Assembly (NCBI GenBank): GCA_018985225.1
Contig: JADGIF010000112.1
Coordinates: 1-19,305 of the forward strand
Source: Amoeboradix gromovi
Lineage: Eukaryota; Sanchytriomycota; Sanchytriomycetes; Sanchytriales; Sanchytriaceae
Length of the DNA stretch: 19,305 bases
Reading direction: 5' to 3'
Position numbers and translations under genes: made by a program. Positions 1 through 6,905 of this stretch are shown one piece after another; position 1 is the stretch's first letter; every line of letters begins with the position of its first letter. The notes beneath the pieces are model-generated. The model worked only from the letters and a program-made list of their open reading frames with translations. It was not told the origin of the DNA and made no database searches.

Positions 1-148
1 TTCTGCAGCGCAAGCGGTAACATAGCGATATTTTTACTTAACTGCCTTTGAAAAGTGTTTCTTTGAGAGTTTGTGTGGTTGTTGTAGATCTTGTCCTATA
101 CTCAACTCTGAGGTTTTGTAATTCAACCTGTAACAGGGATACCTTTTA

Positions 149-1825
149 ATGTCTAGACATCGATTCGTTCGCAATATGGATTACGATGATTATTTAGATG
201 ATGATAGCTATGACAGCTATAGTGAGGAAGAAGAAGCTGTTGTTGAGCTTGAATCTCGCAGACAGGAGAGTACTTATGATGTGTTTGCTAAACCTGCATA
301 TCAAGCAAAAACACAAAAAAAAGTCGAAAGAGAGCCGGAATCCAAGCGCAAAATATTTTATGTTAATGAGCTAAAGCATGCTACCAGAAATGAGAGTTCA
401 ACTGCTGAAAAGTTGGCTGTCTTGAATATAAAATCTTCAATAGTACCTGAAGTACAAAATGAGACGGCTTCAAGTATTGCTGCACCAGAAAAAAGAGTCG
501 CCGAAAAGTCAGAAACAAATTTGTCTAAATCCAAGGTAACGTTGAATGATCAAGAAGCCATTCAAGCACTTCTAGCAGGTAAACCAAATATTAACATTGT
601 CATAATAGGGCATGTAGACTCCGGTAAGTCTACATTAATGGGTCATTTGTTACATTTATTGAATGTAACAAGCGATAAACAGCTTCGTAAACAGACTAAA
701 ATGGCTCAAGAGTTAGGTAAGAAGAGCTTTGAATTCGCATGGACAATGGATGCTACAGAAGAAGAGAGGGAGCGTGGAATCACTATGGATGTTGGTATGG
801 CTTCATTTGAAACGACCAATCGTAAGTTTACAATTCTTGATGCACCTGGTCATAAGGATTTTGTACCAAATATGATCTCAGGAACGTCGCAAGCGGACAT
901 TGGAATACTTGTTATAGATTCAAAGCAAGGAGCATTTGAAAGTGGATTTACGCTTGGCGGTCAAACAAAGGAACACGTTTTACTAGCTAAAAGTCTTGGG
1001 GTTGCTGAGCTAATAGTCGTAATTAATAAGTGTGATCATAATGACTGGGATCCAACTAGATACAACTTGATTTTAGACCAATTGACTGTCTTTCTTGAGC
1101 AACTGAATATCAAGTCTGTCTTCATTCCGGTTAGCGGATTACTCGGGCTAAATATAACTCAAAAGCATAGTACAAAATGGTACTCAGGGCCTTCTTTGCT
1201 GGAACTGTTAGACATGGTTGCACTACCTTTGAGGCCTCTTGAGCGACCATTTAGAATGGGTATTCATGACATTCAAGGAACAATGGTTAGTGGAACTATA
1301 ACTAGTGGGTTTGTGCAGCCGAACCAATATGTACTGCTTATGCCAATGCAGCAAAACGTCAAAGTATTAAAAGTGTACAGCCATGATAATATGTCCGAGA
1401 TTGCAGGTGCAGGTGATTCTGTGTCTATTAACTTAGATGTGGATCCATTGTTACTGAGTAGCAATTGTGTGTTATGCCATTTATCAGATCCAATGCCATC
1501 GGCAACAGATTTGGAAGTTCAAATAGTTATACTGGACATCAAGCAACCCATAGTGCCAGGATTTCAATGCATATATTACCAAAGAAGTACTCAAACAAGC
1601 TGTAGAGTTGTGTCTTTGCAAAGTGTACACGATAAGATGACAGGAGCCATGACTAAAAAGAAGCCGAGGATATTAAACAAGCAGCAAGTAGCTAAAGTGG
1701 TTTTAAAATTAGATAATGTAACCTCTGTTGATTTGTTTCAAAACGACAAAGAATTTGGAAGATTCCTGTTAAGAAAGAGCGGTGAGACAATAGCTTCCGG
1801 TATAATATTGAAAATAGTAAAATAA
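149..1825 (+). CDS. HBS1: HBS1-like translational GTPase (ribosome rescue)
   Basis: A 558-aa eEF1A/eRF3-family GTPase. HBS1 acts with Dom34/Pelota in the cytosol to split ribosomes stalled in no-go and non-stop decay. The N-terminus (MSRHRFVRNMDYDDY, then an acidic Asp/Glu/Tyr stretch) matches the HBS1 N-terminal domain and separates it from eEF1A and eRF3. A linker of about 100 residues follows. The G domain has G1 GHVDSGKST at about 154-162, the switch I region ERERGITMDVG, G3 DAPGHKD at about 231-237 and G4 NKCD at about 293-296. Two beta-barrel domains complete the protein. HBS1 typically carries the switch I form GITMDVG seen here. The start is an ATG at the head of the open frame and the length is normal for the family. 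It converges on the PDI-like gene with only 14 nt between the two stop codons. All catalytic motifs are present, so I expect it to be functional. Confidence 0.95.
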   Translation: MSRHRFVRNMDYDDYLDDDSYDSYSEEEEAVVELESRRQESTYDVFAKPAYQAKTQKKVEREPESKRKIFYVNELKHATRNESSTAEKLAVLNIKSSIVPEVQNETASSIAAPEKRVAEKSETNLSKSKVTLNDQEAIQALLAGKPNINIVIIGHVDSGKSTLMGHLLHLLNVTSDKQLRKQTKMAQELGKKSFEFAWTMDATEEERERGITMDVGMASFETTNRKFTILDAPGHKDFVPNMISGTSQADIGILVIDSKQGAFESGFTLGGQTKEHVLLAKSLGVAELIVVINKCDHNDWDPTRYNLILDQLTVFLEQLNIKSVFIPVSGLLGLNITQKHSTKWYSGPSLLELLDMVALPLRPLERPFRMGIHDIQGTMVSGTITSGFVQPNQYVLLMPMQQNVKVLKVYSHDNMSEIAGAGDSVSINLDVDPLLLSSNCVLCHLSDPMPSATDLEVQIVILDIKQPIVPGFQCIYYQRSTQTSCRVVSLQSVHDKMTGAMTKKKPRILNKQQVAKVVLKLDNVTSVDLFQNDKEFGRFLLRKSGETIASGIILKIVK

Positions 1826-1841
1826 AATCTAGGAATTTATT
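1821..1841. promoter_or_regulatory. Back-to-back poly(A) signals overlapping both stop codons
   Basis: AATAAA at 1821-1826 on the + strand includes the TAA stop of HBS1. AATAAA on the - strand (TTTATT at 1836-1841) overlaps the TAA stop of the PDI-like gene. The canonical hexamer is seen directly; its use as a polyadenylation signal is inferred. If used, each transcript would end inside the neighbouring coding sequence, so the two mRNAs would overlap antisense at their 3' ends. Confidence 0.6.
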
Positions 1842-2628
1842 ATAATTCTTCTTTTTCATCTGATTTTGATGGCTTAGCAGGCTTAACACTGCCCTTGAAT
1901 TTCGTTAGCCATTTTCTCAAGGCACCATAATCTCGAAAATCACCTTTGAATTTTGAAATATGTAAATTACGCTTTTCAGATGTTGCCTGACTGGGGATCA
2001 CTATTAATCCAGTTCCAAATTCGGAGATCAGGTCCTGGCTGCACCCAACAGCAAAATCAATTTTTTTACTGAAATCTAGAGCAAGACATTTTAATGTAGA
2101 ATCAACCTGACATTTCTTATTAATCAGAAAAGCCTTTGACAGTGTATTGTTTTTGTAGCTGTAAAAATCATTTAATGACTTCAGCAACCATTCTTTATCC
2201 TTCGAGACTTTAGGCTCATCCTTGATATATATTCGCTTCACCACATCGCTCAATTGAGAAAACAAAAAGTTTTCTATATCTTTTTCAGATCTAGAACCTT
2301 TGTAGTCAACACTGTACCGCTTCTTTTTGCCCTTTTTAAACACAGTTTTCCAAATTTTGATAGTGGGGAATCCTTCGATGCCATATTGGCCACAGGTTTC
2401 TTTATGTTCATCACAGTCAATAGCAGCCAGTTTAATACACATAGATTTACGTGCAACTGCTTCGTAAACAGGTTTAAGTTGTTTGCAATGACCACACCAT
2501 GGTGCAAAGAATTCCGTAAGAACCGGAACTGGCGACTTTTTCACAATTTTATTAAAGTTTTTAGAATTCAATAAAGTTACTGGAGTACCGACATCATATA
2601 AAGCAGCTGCTAATCCAATCCAAATCAT
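1840..2628 (-). CDS. Single-thioredoxin-domain protein disulfide isomerase, ER-retained
   Basis: A 262-aa ER oxidoreductase of the PDIA6/Mpd1 type, which forms and rearranges disulfide bonds in secreted proteins. A short hydrophobic leader (MIWIGLAAALYDVG) opens the protein. One thioredoxin domain follows, with the active site APWCGHCKQLKPV (CGHC at about 45-48) and the cis-proline loop GFPT at about residue 90. The next 140 residues are less conserved and lack a second CxxC, so they may be a redox-inactive thioredoxin fold. The C-terminus KEEL is an HDEL/KDEL-like ER retrieval signal. The leader is short for a signal peptide, but the retrieval signal and domain make ER location likely. The start ATG is the first in the frame. 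Yeast Mpd1 has the same one-domain plan; orthology is not proven here. Confidence 0.9.
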   Translation of the reverse strand: MIWIGLAAALYDVGTPVTLLNSKNFNKIVKKSPVPVLTEFFAPWCGHCKQLKPVYEAVARKSMCIKLAAIDCDEHKETCGQYGIEGFPTIKIWKTVFKKGKKKRYSVDYKGSRSEKDIENFLFSQLSDVVKRIYIKDEPKVSKDKEWLLKSLNDFYSYKNNTLSKAFLINKKCQVDSTLKCLALDFSKKIDFAVGCSQDLISEFGTGLIVIPSQATSEKRNLHISKFKGDFRDYGALRKWLTKFKGSVKPAKPSKSDEKEEL

Positions 2629-3194
2629 GTCACAAAAATTACACGAACACGTTAAATGTCAACTACTCCAGTTACATTGATAAAGCACATCACAGAGACA
2701 GCTTGAACTTATTTATTGTCCTCCTACCAGTAAAAATCTTAAATTTATTCCTTAAATACCTATAAAAGCTTCTTATCGCATCAAGTAAAACTAAACATAA
2801 GGGACGTCAAATATAAAAACTGGACCAACTTTCTGAAACAGTTTGAATCATTATTTCAAGTGTGTATTAACCATTAGTAAATTAAATTAATCTGCTCAAG
2901 CAAATTATTTTAGTATAAAAGCTTTTCATCCATCAAAGTCTTGGAAACAATGATTAATAAGAAGAGAAACCAAAAAATAAGCTATGTGAAAGGTGGTAAG
3001 AAGAAAAAGGAACAGATAAGACACTCAAAGACCTTGCATATTTGAGAGAGATAGTGGGTCATCTTGTTATATTTTAAAGAGGGGATTGACGTTAATGAAA
3101 GAAAATTGGTTTGAAAGGACTTTTATTAATAATAGTATTTCCTCCTTATGGAGCACCTACTTTGAAAACGACTTGGTCTAGTTTTTATGTTTGG
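2629..3194. other. Intergenic stretch with no recognisable gene
   Basis: About 570 bases upstream of the PDI-like gene. I see only short open frames: a Lys-rich one starting with the ATG at 2950, and one of about 27 codons starting near 3095. Neither resembles a known protein. The right end adjoins a transposon copy, so some of this may be older transposon sequence, but I could not find a diagnostic motif. Confidence 0.4.
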
Positions 3195-3213
3195 TGTCCC
3201 AATTCACTCCTCG

Positions 3214-3453
3214 TTAAAAGTCCAGATTTCCGAGAAAATCGAGAATTTCCACAGAGAAAATAATGCTAGTTTCTCCGTTACAGTGATCGCTCACGCTTTC
3301 ACTACCCTGAGGCGGGATTGAATAAGGATGCAGATACTTGATGTATATGTTCCTTGCTGCCATGTGGTCCATGTCCACTTCCAAACGACACTATGTACAT
3401 GAATAGCTCTCCAAATTGGTTTTCTTTAGAGCGCCACATATTGTACATGGCAT
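3214..3453 (-). pseudogene. Fanzor (TnpB-like) nuclease C-terminus, broken
   Basis: The - strand frame from 3453 to the TAA at 3214-3216 reads as the C-terminal end of a TnpB/Fanzor protein. It has a zinc ribbon (CTIC, a 12-residue spacer, then CT-stop-C). Directly after comes DMDHMAARNIYIKYL, matching the TnpB/Fanzor RuvC-III signature DRDxNAAxNI with its catalytic Asp. A tail of about 45 residues (PYSIPPQGSESVSDHCNGET and on) ends in the stop. One in-frame TAG at 3391-3393 falls inside the second CxxC knuckle. The RuvC-I and RuvC-II parts are absent, so it cannot be an active nuclease. Family assignment rests on the paired CxxC, the spacing and the D-x-D-x-x-AARNI block. The RuvC-III motif and tail are repeated in the copy near 19.2 kb, and the tail also in copy B. 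Confidence 0.8.
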
Positions 3454-3459
3454 CAAATT

Positions 3460-3531
3460 TCCATGTTTGGACCAGTTCCTCAGTGTTGATGAATCTATGC
3501 TGTACCTGCTAGTTATTTCTTTAGAACTGAT
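3460..3531 (-). pseudogene. IS607-type serine recombinase (TnpA) N-terminal helix-turn-helix fragment
   Basis: The - strand reads SSKEIT followed by SRYSIDSSTLRNWSKHGNL. This fits the MerR-like helix-turn-helix that begins IS607 TnpA proteins (pattern KEA-x(8)-S-x-TLRRW-x-x-x-GKI), including the ten-residue spacing between KE and TLR. The frame opens after a TAA at 3532-3534 and runs on without a stop into the Fanzor zinc ribbon. The catalytic resolvase domain is missing. The copy near 19.1 kb has the same segment, continues two residues further (GTIRCL, matching GKIKCV in the family), but is frameshifted by short deletions. Confidence 0.7.
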
Positions 3532-3637
3532 TTACCATTTGCGAAAAGGAAGAATATCGAGTATTTAAGCTATTAGAAAATCTGGAAAAGTCTTGAAATG
3601 ATACAAAAATGCATACAAATTCGCGATAAATGATTTA

Positions 3638-3805
3638 ATCAAGAAAATAGTCAAGCTGCCGCATAGGTTCTTCAGCACCAGTCTCACGAGTCATACGCCG
3701 CATAAAGTATTGCCTAGCTTTGTTCCGATCTTCAGCTCTGAACTGTTGCGGTAGAGCTTTGCCTACGCGCCCACTGATATTTAGAACTATATTGTTTTGC
3801 AGGCT
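3638..3805 (-). other. Unidentified 56-codon open stretch between transposon copies
   Basis: Between copies A and B the - strand is open for 56 codons between two TAA stops, in sequence visibly richer in G and C than its surroundings. The translation includes SGRVGKALPQQFRAEDRNK, RQYFMRRMTRETGAEEPM and ends RQLDYFLD. It has no ATG near its upstream end. The residue make-up looks like real protein rather than random AT-rich translation. I do not recognise the family. It may be a fragment of a host gene or of another transposon. Confidence 0.35.
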
Positions 3806-3849
3806 TTAAGACAATATTTCCTAGCGTAGTTGAGCATTTGAGGTACATG

Positions 3850-3982
3850 CTTATACATCCTTATTCAATCCCACCTCAGGGTAGTGAAAGCGTGAGCAAT
3901 CACTGTAACGGAGAAACTAGCATTAGTTTCTCTGTGGAAATTCTGGATTTTCTCGGAAATCAGGGCTTTTAACGAGGAGTCC
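3850..3982 (+). mobile_element. Inverted copy B of the Fanzor transposon 3' end
   Basis: About 130 bases that match copy A's 3' part in the opposite orientation with few differences. The + strand keeps the nuclease tail (HPYSIPPQGSESVSNHCNGE and on to a TAA at 3970-3972). Similarity to copy A ends about 9 nt past this stop, after CGAGGAGT, which may mark the right end of the element. Similarity on the 5' side stops just before HPYS, so the zinc ribbon is absent. Together A and B look like terminal inverted repeats around about 500 bases. Single copies elsewhere in the window favour two separate insertions or a rearranged pair. Confidence 0.75.
3883..3932 (+). ncRNA. Candidate omega-RNA scaffold hairpins (copy B)
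   Basis: Two adjacent hairpins can form on the sense strand. Hairpin 1 (3883-3904) pairs AGTGA with TCACT, with an inner GC/GC pair. Hairpin 2 (3911-3932) pairs GAGAAACTA with TAGTTTCTC around a GCAT loop, nine perfect pairs. Equivalents lie in copy A (- strand, 3282-3303 and 3254-3275) and in diverged copy C (- strand, 6739-6760 and 6708-6732). In C the fifth pair of hairpin 1 changes from A-T to G-C on both sides. OMEGA systems place the guide RNA scaffold at the 3' end of tnpB/Fanzor and the element's right end, which is where these hairpins sit. Transcription is not shown. Confidence 0.45.
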
Positions 3983-3995
3983 TTCAAAGTAGTAC

Positions 3996-4550
3996 CCACA
4001 CCTGAAACACGCAGGCAAGAGGCGAAAGCTGTTGATCCTCAAGGCAAGGTTACATGACGTGATGACTCAGCTACCTAGTGCCAAGACCCCAAGCACATTT
4101 TCTCTGATAGTACATATCTCTGAACTTTCAAAATACTAAACCGAGTGTTGGCGCAGAGTACGTAGCCTTAGTTTCCTCGCACTGTTTGAGGCAGAAGGTC
4201 ATGTTTTATATCTAGAAACGCATCACAACCGGAGATGAAGACGATGAGAGGCAGTCTGTGGTTACATTTGGAGTAGACATGTTCGGTAGCAGTTCTAAAT
4301 GTCGCAGCCCTGGTCCTGTAAAAGAAGTGAGGAACGATATGAGAAGAAGACGCATTGAAGTGTGTGATGTGAAATGTAGATTACACTAGTCAGCTGTGCA
4401 ACCTCTGTGATCAGAGAGTAGTGCCAATGTACAGTAAAAGAGGAGATAGAAAATTGAGGTGCTAATTATCTATGTATGAATTTTGACATGGCGAGGATAA
4501 TGGAATGAATTGCTTGGCTAAATTTTTCATATTCTGGCAAAAATTTAAAT
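3996..4550 (+). pseudogene. Second Fanzor lineage: RuvC and zinc-ribbon fragment, frameshifted
   Basis: Read across three frames on the + strand, this is the catalytic C-terminal part of a Fanzor. First comes an open stretch (3996-4139) with GKRRKLLILKARLHDVM. Next come WRRVRSL and then HCLRQKVMFYI-stop-KRITTG in another frame. Then comes the diagnostic block TFGVDMFGSSSKCRSPGPVK plus EVRNDMRRRRIEVCDV (4216-4389), matching the Fanzor/TnpB pattern GDGxFxSSSRGHxPGPVK...VVDVDEYRTSQLC. After one frameshift, DYTSQLCNLCDQRVVP (from 4379) gives the first CxxC knuckle and RKLRC the start of the second. Near 4490, HGEDNGMNCLAKF fits the RuvC-III D-x-N-x-x-x-N motif. At least three frame disruptions and several stops rule out function. 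The zinc ribbon differs from that of copy A, so this is a separate lineage. Confidence 0.75.
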
Positions 4551-4694
4551 AAATGATTTGATTGAAAATGATTGCCAGTATACTAGAATTCACTCTTCGT
4601 CAAGTAGGTGTCCCAAGTTCAAAAATCGATACATTTGAGGGCAAATGTTTTTTTGTCAAGAATTATATGATAGGCGATGTGCAGATTATTTAGT
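4551..4694. other. AT-rich spacer, possible transposon end
   Basis: No coding signal. On the - strand, 4591-4618 contains GGGACACC and GAGTGAATT, short strings also found just beyond the 3' end of copy A near 3193-3210. This may be the edge of an element, but the match is short. Confidence 0.25.
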
Positions 4695-6017
4695 TTATTT
4701 TTTACCGTCATTTCGTAAAGTAGCCATATCTTTCTTGATAACGTCTGATAATCCTGAATCCATAGTATAGTTAGAATCATCTGTTATTCCAGTAAATCTA
4801 GTGCCATCAGTGTATTCACTTAGCTTCTTCTTCGATGGCGGTTGATATGTAGTTGAAGTATAAATACTCTCAGCGTTGTTTGTTGTCGTGGTGTATGCAC
4901 TAGATGTATAATTAGAAAATGCATCACTATACCTTGAACTAGATGGGGAGGATGCCATTGATGATGAGTATGTCGATCTCATGTTCTTAATTAATTCTAA
5001 CCTCTTCTTGTTACCGTATACACTTTCTCTGGTTGCGATATCCCTTCTTTTTGTTGTAGGAACAATAAAAGACAAAGGAATGACACCCAAACCGCCAGTA
5101 CTCAAGTTTGCACCATATGCCCACCCATCATCATACTGGTGAGATATTGCTAAAATATCACCTACTGCAATTTCTACTTCATCATCTAAGGTCGGAATGT
5201 ATTCTCTAATACATTTGTAGTGATGTTCCGATTTTGCTAGTATAGAGACCAATTCACGGTCTGTTGCAGAAGATTCTACTGAATTAGTCGATGTAGTTCT
5301 TCGCTTTGGCTGAGAAGAAACTCGCTTATCAACAACATGCTCCTTGGCATAAGAATTGGTTTGATATGAGGATGCCAAAGATTCGTTTGCCTGAGATATT
5401 ATTGGAGGGTTTTGAGGTTTAGGGTCCTTGGCGGCGATCGCAACTCCCGGTTGTGCCTTTTTCATTTTAGCGCATCTAGTTACCATTATTGCAATCATGA
5501 CAATTACCGCTAAACCAGCAATAATCACTGCAACATAGCCATTGTTCCAGCCAGAAGGGGCGGCTTTGGGTAAATCTTCTTGGTTCATCTGAGCGCTAAT
5601 ACAATTTGTTGAATTACTAAACAAATCCTGATTGCAGTAATCATTTAATGAGTCTAACTGGGATTTTTTAGGACTACATCTTTTTAAAATATCCAAGACG
5701 CTATTGATATACTCATCGCAATCTGATTTGCAGAGAAAATTAGATTTTTGAATATTACATGCTACACTTTTTCCTACTATGATAGCGCACGTAAAAGTCC
5801 TCAAGTACTTTCTATGAACCACATCCTCTCTTTTACAATTGTATTCTGTTACCAGCTGATCTACACTTTTTAAGTTGATGAAATCTAAGATATTCGCATC
5901 TAAAATTGAGATATCTTTTACTGTACCGTTGTAAAATGATCTCATATGTGTATCGAATTCATATTGTTGGAACGCAGGGCACTGCTTTGAATTCTGTAAT
6001 GATAAGCAACTGCTCAT
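4695..6017 (-). CDS. Single-pass membrane protein with Cys-rich ectodomain and cytoplasmic SH3 domain
   Basis: A 440-aa protein. Residues 1-155 are Cys-rich with N-glycosylation sequons (NGT, NST) and no clear signal peptide. A transmembrane helix (YVAVIIAGLAVIVMIAIMV) lies at about 161-179, followed by a basic stop-transfer RCAKMKK. The cytoplasmic side has a Pro/Ser/Thr-rich linker, then an SH3 domain at about 265-320 (REYIPTLDDEVEIAVGDIL, DDGWAYG, GVIPLSFI: the ALYDY-like, WW/GW and PxxYI-like elements). A Ser/Tyr/Thr-rich tail follows. The missing leader suggests the membrane helix serves as a signal anchor with the N-terminus outside. The plan resembles fungal surface or polarity proteins with a cytoplasmic SH3 (Fus1-like plan), but I do not claim orthology. 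AATAAA overlaps the stop codon. The ectodomain cysteine pattern resembles that of the protein at 15116-16408. Confidence 0.85.
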   Translation of the reverse strand: MSSCLSLQNSKQCPAFQQYEFDTHMRSFYNGTVKDISILDANILDFINLKSVDQLVTEYNCKREDVVHRKYLRTFTCAIIVGKSVACNIQKSNFLCKSDCDEYINSVLDILKRCSPKKSQLDSLNDYCNQDLFSNSTNCISAQMNQEDLPKAAPSGWNNGYVAVIIAGLAVIVMIAIMVTRCAKMKKAQPGVAIAAKDPKPQNPPIISQANESLASSYQTNSYAKEHVVDKRVSSQPKRRTTSTNSVESSATDRELVSILAKSEHHYKCIREYIPTLDDEVEIAVGDILAISHQYDDGWAYGANLSTGGLGVIPLSFIVPTTKRRDIATRESVYGNKKRLELIKNMRSTYSSSMASSPSSSRYSDAFSNYTSSAYTTTTNNAESIYTSTTYQPPSKKKLSEYTDGTRFTGITDDSNYTMDSGLSDVIKKDMATLRNDGKK

Positions 6018-6167
6018 AAATTTGCAATCGGGGCAGGTCAGGGATAAATGATTTATTCACCCAATCAGATGAGTATTTAGGATTTTACAATCACACAAAA
6101 GTATCACCGTTACAAATCAAGAGAATACATCTTAAATCAATAGAAAATTTAATTTATTGAAAGGGTA

Positions 6168-6353
6168 TCATAGAAGTCTGTTGTTTATTTTTGAAATTTC
6201 CTTATGTAGCATTTGTACTTTACGCAGTTCTTCGTCTTCCATTGACAATTTATAAAAAATTCTAGTTTTCATGATATCAAAAAGCTCTTCTATACAAGCG
6301 TCATCTATTGGACATTCTAAGTTGGTTATAAATGTATGATGGGACTGAGTCAT
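6168..6353 (-). CDS. Small acidic hypothetical protein (61 aa)
   Basis: An ATG-started 61-codon frame, MTQSHHTFITNLECPIDDAC and on, ending EISKINNRLL. The C-terminal half (about residues 30-60) is charged with regularly spaced Leu/Met/Ile, suggesting a helix or short coiled coil. AATAAA lies about 10 nt past the stop, the usual spacing in this window, which supports a real transcript. I do not recognise the family. Small coiled-coil subunits of larger complexes are one possibility. It lies upstream of the SH3 membrane protein gene on the same strand. Confidence 0.45.
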   Translation of the reverse strand: MTQSHHTFITNLECPIDDACIEELFDIMKTRIFYKLSMEDEELRKVQMLHKEISKINNRLL

Positions 6354-6468
6354 GATGTAAAACAAAGGATGGGATACTCCAAAAAATTATTTAATTAAAT
6401 TTTTCCATATTTCACAAGTCGATGAAACCATGCGACTGTTAAAGTCACTAACATGTGTACTTTATTTT

Positions 6469-6591
6469 TCACGGATGAATAGCTAATAATTTGGCAAGAT
6501 TCAAACTAGCATTCACATCTCTATCTTCAGCTATCATAACTAGTTTATCATTGTCGAAATATTCATTTTTACCTAAATAAAGTAGTTTCTG
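6469..6591 (-). pseudogene. Third Fanzor/TnpB remnant (RuvC-III motif)
   Basis: On the - strand, 6591 to a TGA at 6469-6471 reads about 40 codons that include LVMIAEDRDVNASLNLAKLL. The block EDRDVNASLNLA is the RuvC-III signature of TnpB/Fanzor proteins (DRDxNASxNL). The two CxxC knuckles expected before it are not visible in this frame. It ends with AIHP and a stop, unlike the tail of copy A, so it is a different lineage. It lies just past the 3' end of copy C in the same orientation. The evidence is one strong motif, so confidence is moderate. Confidence 0.6.
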
Positions 6592-6660
6592 TTAAGTTTA
6601 GAACCATTAAAAAATATTTGCTTATTACTCATAGTGCAGAATAGTTTCACAAATTTATTG

Positions 6661-6905
6661 TTCTCTTATGAAAAATCCCGATTTACGAAATATCAAGAAT
6701 TTCCTCAGAGAAAATAGCAATGCTATTCGCTCCAAGAGAGTGGCTGCTCACTCTCCCACTACGCTGAGCTGGTAATAACTAAGGATGTTTACACTTCAAG
6801 TATATGTTCCTTGTCCCCATTTAGACTCATTTTTAGAAAATAGGTTCTTACGTGTATCTCTCAAAACCGTTTTCCTTAGAGTATCGCGCCTTGTATACGA
6901 CTGAA
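6661..6905 (-). mobile_element. Diverged copy C of the Fanzor transposon 3' end
   Basis: Aligns by eye in the same orientation as copy A over about 240 bases: the region equivalent to the zinc ribbon (matching around TTTTCCTTAGAG), the AAGGAACATATAC block of the RuvC-III motif (6800-6812), the hairpin region and the tail (GGAAATTCTTGAT on the - strand). It carries many substitutions, small indels and several stops, so it is older than copies A and B. No protein is encoded. The - strand frame at 6917-7105 upstream has no recognisable domain and I do not call it as a gene. Confidence 0.65.

Larger units (their letters stand above)
3195..3643 (-). mobile_element. Internally deleted IS607/Fanzor-type transposon, copy A
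   Basis: Repeat family copy read on the - strand from about 3643 to about 3195. Most of its length aligns by eye with the copy near the right end of the window, its 3' part matches inverted copy B at 3850-3982, and a diverged copy lies at 6661-6905. In order it holds an AT-rich leader, the start of an IS607-like serine recombinase (helix-turn-helix), then without a break the zinc ribbon, RuvC-III motif and tail of a TnpB-like Fanzor nuclease, and a stop. IS607 elements carry tnpA upstream of tnpB, so this is the order expected if the middle of such an element was lost and both ends kept. Exact ends are uncertain. The shared 3' sequence with copy B stops about 9 nt after the nuclease stop codon. 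Confidence 0.75.

Noticed and set aside
2950-3180. 5' part of a Fanzor gene (GIDVNERKLV near 3085 resembling a RuvC-I motif)
   Set aside because: Only four or five residues fit, the frame is broken, and no flanking motif supports it.
3207-3982. Terminal inverted repeats of a classical DNA transposon or MITE
   Set aside because: The repeat is not a terminal motif. It encodes the Fanzor C-terminal tail, and copies C and D occur singly, so the inverted arrangement is better read as two copies of one dispersed family.
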